DNA of 64,000 nucleotides from Sympetrum striolatum (Eukaryota > Arthropoda > Insecta > Odonata > Libellulidae), in the NCBI GenBank assembly GCA_947579665.1, contig OX388345.1, forward strand, positions 65,091,454 through 65,155,453. Direction: 5' to 3'. Positions 60,416 through 64,000 of this stretch are shown here, piece after piece. A program made the translations under genes and the position numbers. Below the pieces are notes generated by a model, which made no database searches, was not told the origin of the DNA, and worked only from the letters and a program-made list of their open reading frames with translations. Every line of letters starts with the position of its first letter. Position 1 is the first letter of the stretch.

Positions 60416-60950
60416 TAGCGTACACTTTCTCGTATCGTCCACACTTCGGGAATACTTCGACCGAATCCCGCGTTCCTCAAGCCTCGTTACCCCTGAACAA
60501 TGGGGACGAATTAGCAATCCTTCGCATCGTTTCCAGCCGCTGAATTTCATCTCGCTGGATCCGATGATCTTTGACGGGCGATGTAGGCCACTTATTCCCC
60601 CGAAAACGACCGCTAGAGGTCGTGCGCTAATCCCGAAAGAGTGCGATGCAAAAAAAAGGAGACGGGGAAGGAGAGATGAAAGTCCCGTCTATCCCTTGGC
60701 ATTAGCCTAGCGACTGGATGCCTCTTCCGCGCCCGAAATAACCGGCGATCGCTCGGGGGGGAGGGCGGGAGCGATGAAGGGAGCGGAGGAGTGGGGTGGG
60801 GAGATGCAAGTGACGTATGACTGGACCGTGCAGGGACTTTTTAAAGGGTGCCAACTGGCCGGCGGGAAATCGCACACAAACAGCGGGCGATTGAACGGAT
60901 GGGGGACGGGAATCGAAAGAATGCCGGGGATTCGAGAATGACTTGATGAC
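60416..60950. promoter_or_regulatory. GC/CpG-rich block, possible promoter region
   Basis: This is one of the most GC-rich parts of the window, with G-runs (GGGGGGGAGGGCGGGAGCG at about 60757) and many CpGs, directly after the tandem array. It includes GACGTATGAC and TTTTTAAAGG elements but no clear TATA/initiator pair or exon. CpG-dense islands in AT-rich arthropod DNA often mark promoters; that is inference only. Confidence 0.3.
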
Positions 60951-61060
60951 ACATGAACATTTTCAACGTGCTAAGACAAAGAACATTATTGTTCTGTGGT
61001 TTATTTTATCTGTGTATACCTTATTGAATTTTCTTTATCCTTTATTTTTTAGAGATTTCA

Positions 61061-61346
61061 AATCTCCAATAGCCGTTTTTGTCGACGATCCCCGTCTCAT
61101 TCAGCGGTATTCGGAGAAAACAAGATAAGAACACCGCAGTTTTAAGTATACCAAAATATTTGGGTATTCTTGAAAGTAAATTGGGTATTCTTAAACCGAA
61201 TATCTGACTATTCTTAAAAGGGCGGAGATCCCTTCTTTTTTCTCCGAATACCGGTGAATGAGACGAGGATCGCCGACAAAGACGGCTATTGGAGATTTAT
61301 AACCTTTAATTCATTAACAGCCGTGTTTCAAATTTTCTTTCTTTAT
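61061..61346. mobile_element. Second copy of the AATCTCCAATAGCCG fold-back MITE
   Basis: AATCTCCAATAGCCGTTTTT at 61061 pairs with GACGGCTATTGGAGATT ending at 61297. Both arms contain CGGTATTCGGAGAAAA or its inverse. The same tail as in the 18.6-kb copy (AACCT.TAATTCATTAACAGC, then AAATTTTCTTTCTTTAT) follows at 61301-61346. Its loop differs, with reiterated TGGGTATTCTTAAA-type segments. Confidence 0.75.
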
Positions 61347-64000
61347 GCTATGATATGGTTCTCTCTCTTTCTTTCAATATTCCACATATATTTTGCAGGT
61401 TTTTTATACCCCCTATGACTTTATGGTGAGAGAAGAATGAAAAAAATTTAAAATCGATAGGATTTTTATTCATTCCTCTATCATCATTAAGGACTGCCAC
61501 AAAATTGACACCGAAAAGGCCTATTTGGAGCTTTTAAACTCTTATTTTGTACCCTCCTCTTTGAGAGGGTTTTATTGCATACGATGTTTTTTCAGCGATA
61601 AAAAATAATACAATTTAATTGCTCCAACAACCATTCTTTCTTCCTATATTTCTTACTTATTCTACAGTACTCGTTAAAAAATCTGTACATATTACTGATT
61701 ATGTTCCTGTTTTATGCCTGTTTGTAATAAAAAGAGTTAAACGGAAGGTGGGATATCCTAATCCCGATTTCGGCCACTAAAGAAGTGCGTATGTATGTAT
61801 GTATCAGGAGAGAAATTAGACGATTGCTATGCTCCGTTAGAGGAGGGTGACATTGCCAAGGTTAAGCTCATTGAGATACTGAGGCATGATTTGGCTTTGT
61901 TGTTCGCGGGGCTGAGGCGTATTTTCATCTTGTTTGATTCACGTGATTATTTATCGAAACGATGAGCGAGTTCTTCACACGCTGCCTTGAGACTAATGAG
62001 TTGAGACGGTGCATTACGTACGCACCGCGTACACAGCGGCTATTGGGCGAAGTTCCACGGACGTCGGCGCGGACTGAGCATTAGCTTGAGCTAGGTGCCT
62101 CGTTGACGTGTGAAGCAATTCTTTCCTGATGCCTTAATGTCGTCTTGACAGTGATTAAGGCATTTTAAAAGCTAATGTCGGTAATTTTCCGATGAGTTTA
62201 TTGGCTGAATTTGCTTTTCATATCATTCTGGCATTAGTAGTAGCCAATTCATGAAGATTAATTTGAATGAGGATGGAAAAATATCACTCTTATTTTCTCT
62301 AGGTATTTACTCCTCCTAGTTGAAACCGATTGCGTATTACGTAAGTACACAATAACATTTATATAATAAAATATGTTAGATCCTAAATTGAAAAGAAATT
62401 ACAATTGGATGGCCTGGTAAGTCAATTAAAATAATCATATGCTGGAAACAAATAGTGACCTCATCAATACCTCTCAAGATAATTCATCGCAAAAGAAAAA
62501 ATCTTCTCTTCTCTTTTTGAATTTACATTTGTTGAACCTTAGCACGAATGCGAAAGAATTTCATACAATCAAAAGTTTGGGTGAATCTCCATTTTTATAA
62601 AATAAAATGTTTATCAATAGAAAATACATAAAATAAAATGTAGCTGACGAAAAAACTGCAGATGAATAGTAACTGAAGAGGAAAGTTCTGATCGCGGAAT
62701 TAATTAATAATTAAATTGATATATGATGGTATAAAGATGAGTGACATATACTTCGGGGAGATAGGAGGTCTGTTAAATATTTATATTGGAAACATTGGAA
62801 ACGCTCCTTTCAATGTAATACACAGTCTTAACTGGAGAGTTTAAAGCGAACTTCTCAGTAAGAAATAATGCGTGCGTGCCACCAAAATCTCGTTGCTTAA
62901 ACTTTAATTAAAGTCACTCCCTTTTTCTATTCAATAGCCTTTCTTCCATTTCTCATATTAATTCGTTTAATAATTAGGGGATGTATGGACCTCTCTGTTG
63001 ATGTAATCGTATTTCAATACTTTATGATGCGGGAATTTTATATGAAATTATGCTTGGTAATGAATTTTCTGCTTTGTAACTTCTGATACTGCGGTTTGTG
63101 ATTTATTTTATGACTGTAAGCACATGAAAATATCCAAAAAGATTTCGTACAAATGAACCATACGGGTATCCAAATGTCTTTCCATACTATAGCACATAAA
63201 TTATTTCGGCTTTAGAATACAGCGACACATGATAGATTTCTTAAGAGAGCTCAGTGAACAGAATGTTACACCAACTACCAAAAATACGTTCATCTGACAC
63301 GTGTCATATAGGATAAAATGCTTGAGATCTTACCGCTATTAATAGAAACTTCTGAGGAAAATGCCTCAGCAGCTGATACAGAGATAAGCATTCGTCTTAA
63401 TGAATCCTTGAAATGTTAACTTACAAGGTCAGCAGCAAATTGTTTTGACATTTTCATGTCAAGAAAACTGACAGGTTATATTTTCTTCGCGTGTTCATAC
63501 AAAATCAGATGAAGAATAACATAAGCAATTCAAAGCTTAATGACAACCAATTGAGATAATGAAACGAAATATTTAGTTATGAATGGCTCAGCAATTAAAA
63601 ATTTTAAAATAAACTAACGTAGTCTTCACATCGAGTTATTTATACACACAGTAAAATGCCATGGTTACAAAATTTAATACTAAACCACAAAAACAAACGA
63701 AAAGTTTCTTTTAGTGTAGTACTATAGTTTGTCATTGAATTTTTCTGCAAAAATGTAAGTTTAGAGCTCAATAAACTACAATAGGCTCAGAATTTACTAT
63801 ACTTATATCTCCTACTTCATGATGATATTCCTTTGTAATCATGTCTTAAGTTTAAAGATTTGAGGGTCGAGTTTTACCTGACAAAATTTGAATGAATTTA
63901 GAATGAATAGCCATAGGAACTTCGCTCGCTATGACAGAAAGACACTTCCTCAACGCTTTCCCCAAAGATATTTTAATAGCAGTGACGAATGCAAATCAGC
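61347..64000. other. Right end of the window, mostly AT-rich
   Basis: A GTAT microsatellite of four units lies at 61789-61804 and a CpG-rich patch at 61980-62110 (GTACGCACCGCGTACACAGCG). The last 90 bases hold an open plus-strand frame (AIGTSLAMTERHFLNAFP.. to the edge) with no splice evidence. Confidence 0.35.

Noticed and set aside
1..64000. CRISPR array, phage, integrated virus or bacterial operon
   Set aside because: No regularly spaced short repeats with unique spacers, no prokaryotic gene packing and no viral protein motifs were seen. The repeats present are transposon-derived or coding.

Overview
This window looks like arthropod, most likely insect, nuclear DNA. It is AT-rich (by eye about one third G+C). 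Genes are split by GT-AG introns with short exons and long introns. The spaces between are filled with decayed Tc1/mariner, pogo, hAT and tRNA-derived SINE copies and many fold-back repeats. I see no bacterial operons, CRISPR array, phage or viral genes. No RNA gene looks functional; the tRNA-like sequences are SINE heads or relics.

One gene dominates. On the minus strand a 5.2-kb terminal exon (35039 down to 29805) encodes about 1744 residues of a serine-rich, low-complexity protein. It carries nine tandem repeats around a Gly-Glu-x-x-Trp-Trp core. Two upstream exons are visible: 138 nt at 36015-35878 (clear) and 61 nt at 37850-37790 (probable). All three join in phase. The promoter and N-terminus must lie above 37.85 kb or beyond the window. 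I cannot name this protein.

To the left, a second minus-strand gene is represented by two phase-matched exons, 13670-13562 (acidic/serine) and 10460-10391 (nine prolines). A GC-rich block ending in a consensus splice donor at 25440 could be its non-coding first exon. To the right, a short acidic segment ending in a stop at 39206-39265 (minus) could be the last exon of another gene or an alternative last exon. A 55-nt plus-strand candidate exon lies at 55807-55861.

Everything else is intronic or intergenic. The notable non-coding content is: (i) fold-back repeats sharing a GAAACC motif near hammerhead-ribozyme-like sequence (7.8, 20.7, 41.4, 51.2 and 59.1 kb), some preceded by a shared TTTGTGGAA motif; (ii) a tRNA-derived SINE with a perfect 12-bp target duplication at 24.9-25.06 kb; (iii) a Tc1/mariner-type fossil at 17.26-17.81 kb that still shows transposase motifs; (iv) two copies of a fold-back MITE at 18.6 and 61.1 kb; (v) a diverged tandem array at 59.1-60.4 kb; (vi) a decayed open frame of unknown origin at 36.7-37.0 kb inside an intron of the large gene.

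The best candidate for something undescribed is the Trp-Trp repeat protein. All assignments come from reading the sequence; no database was searched.
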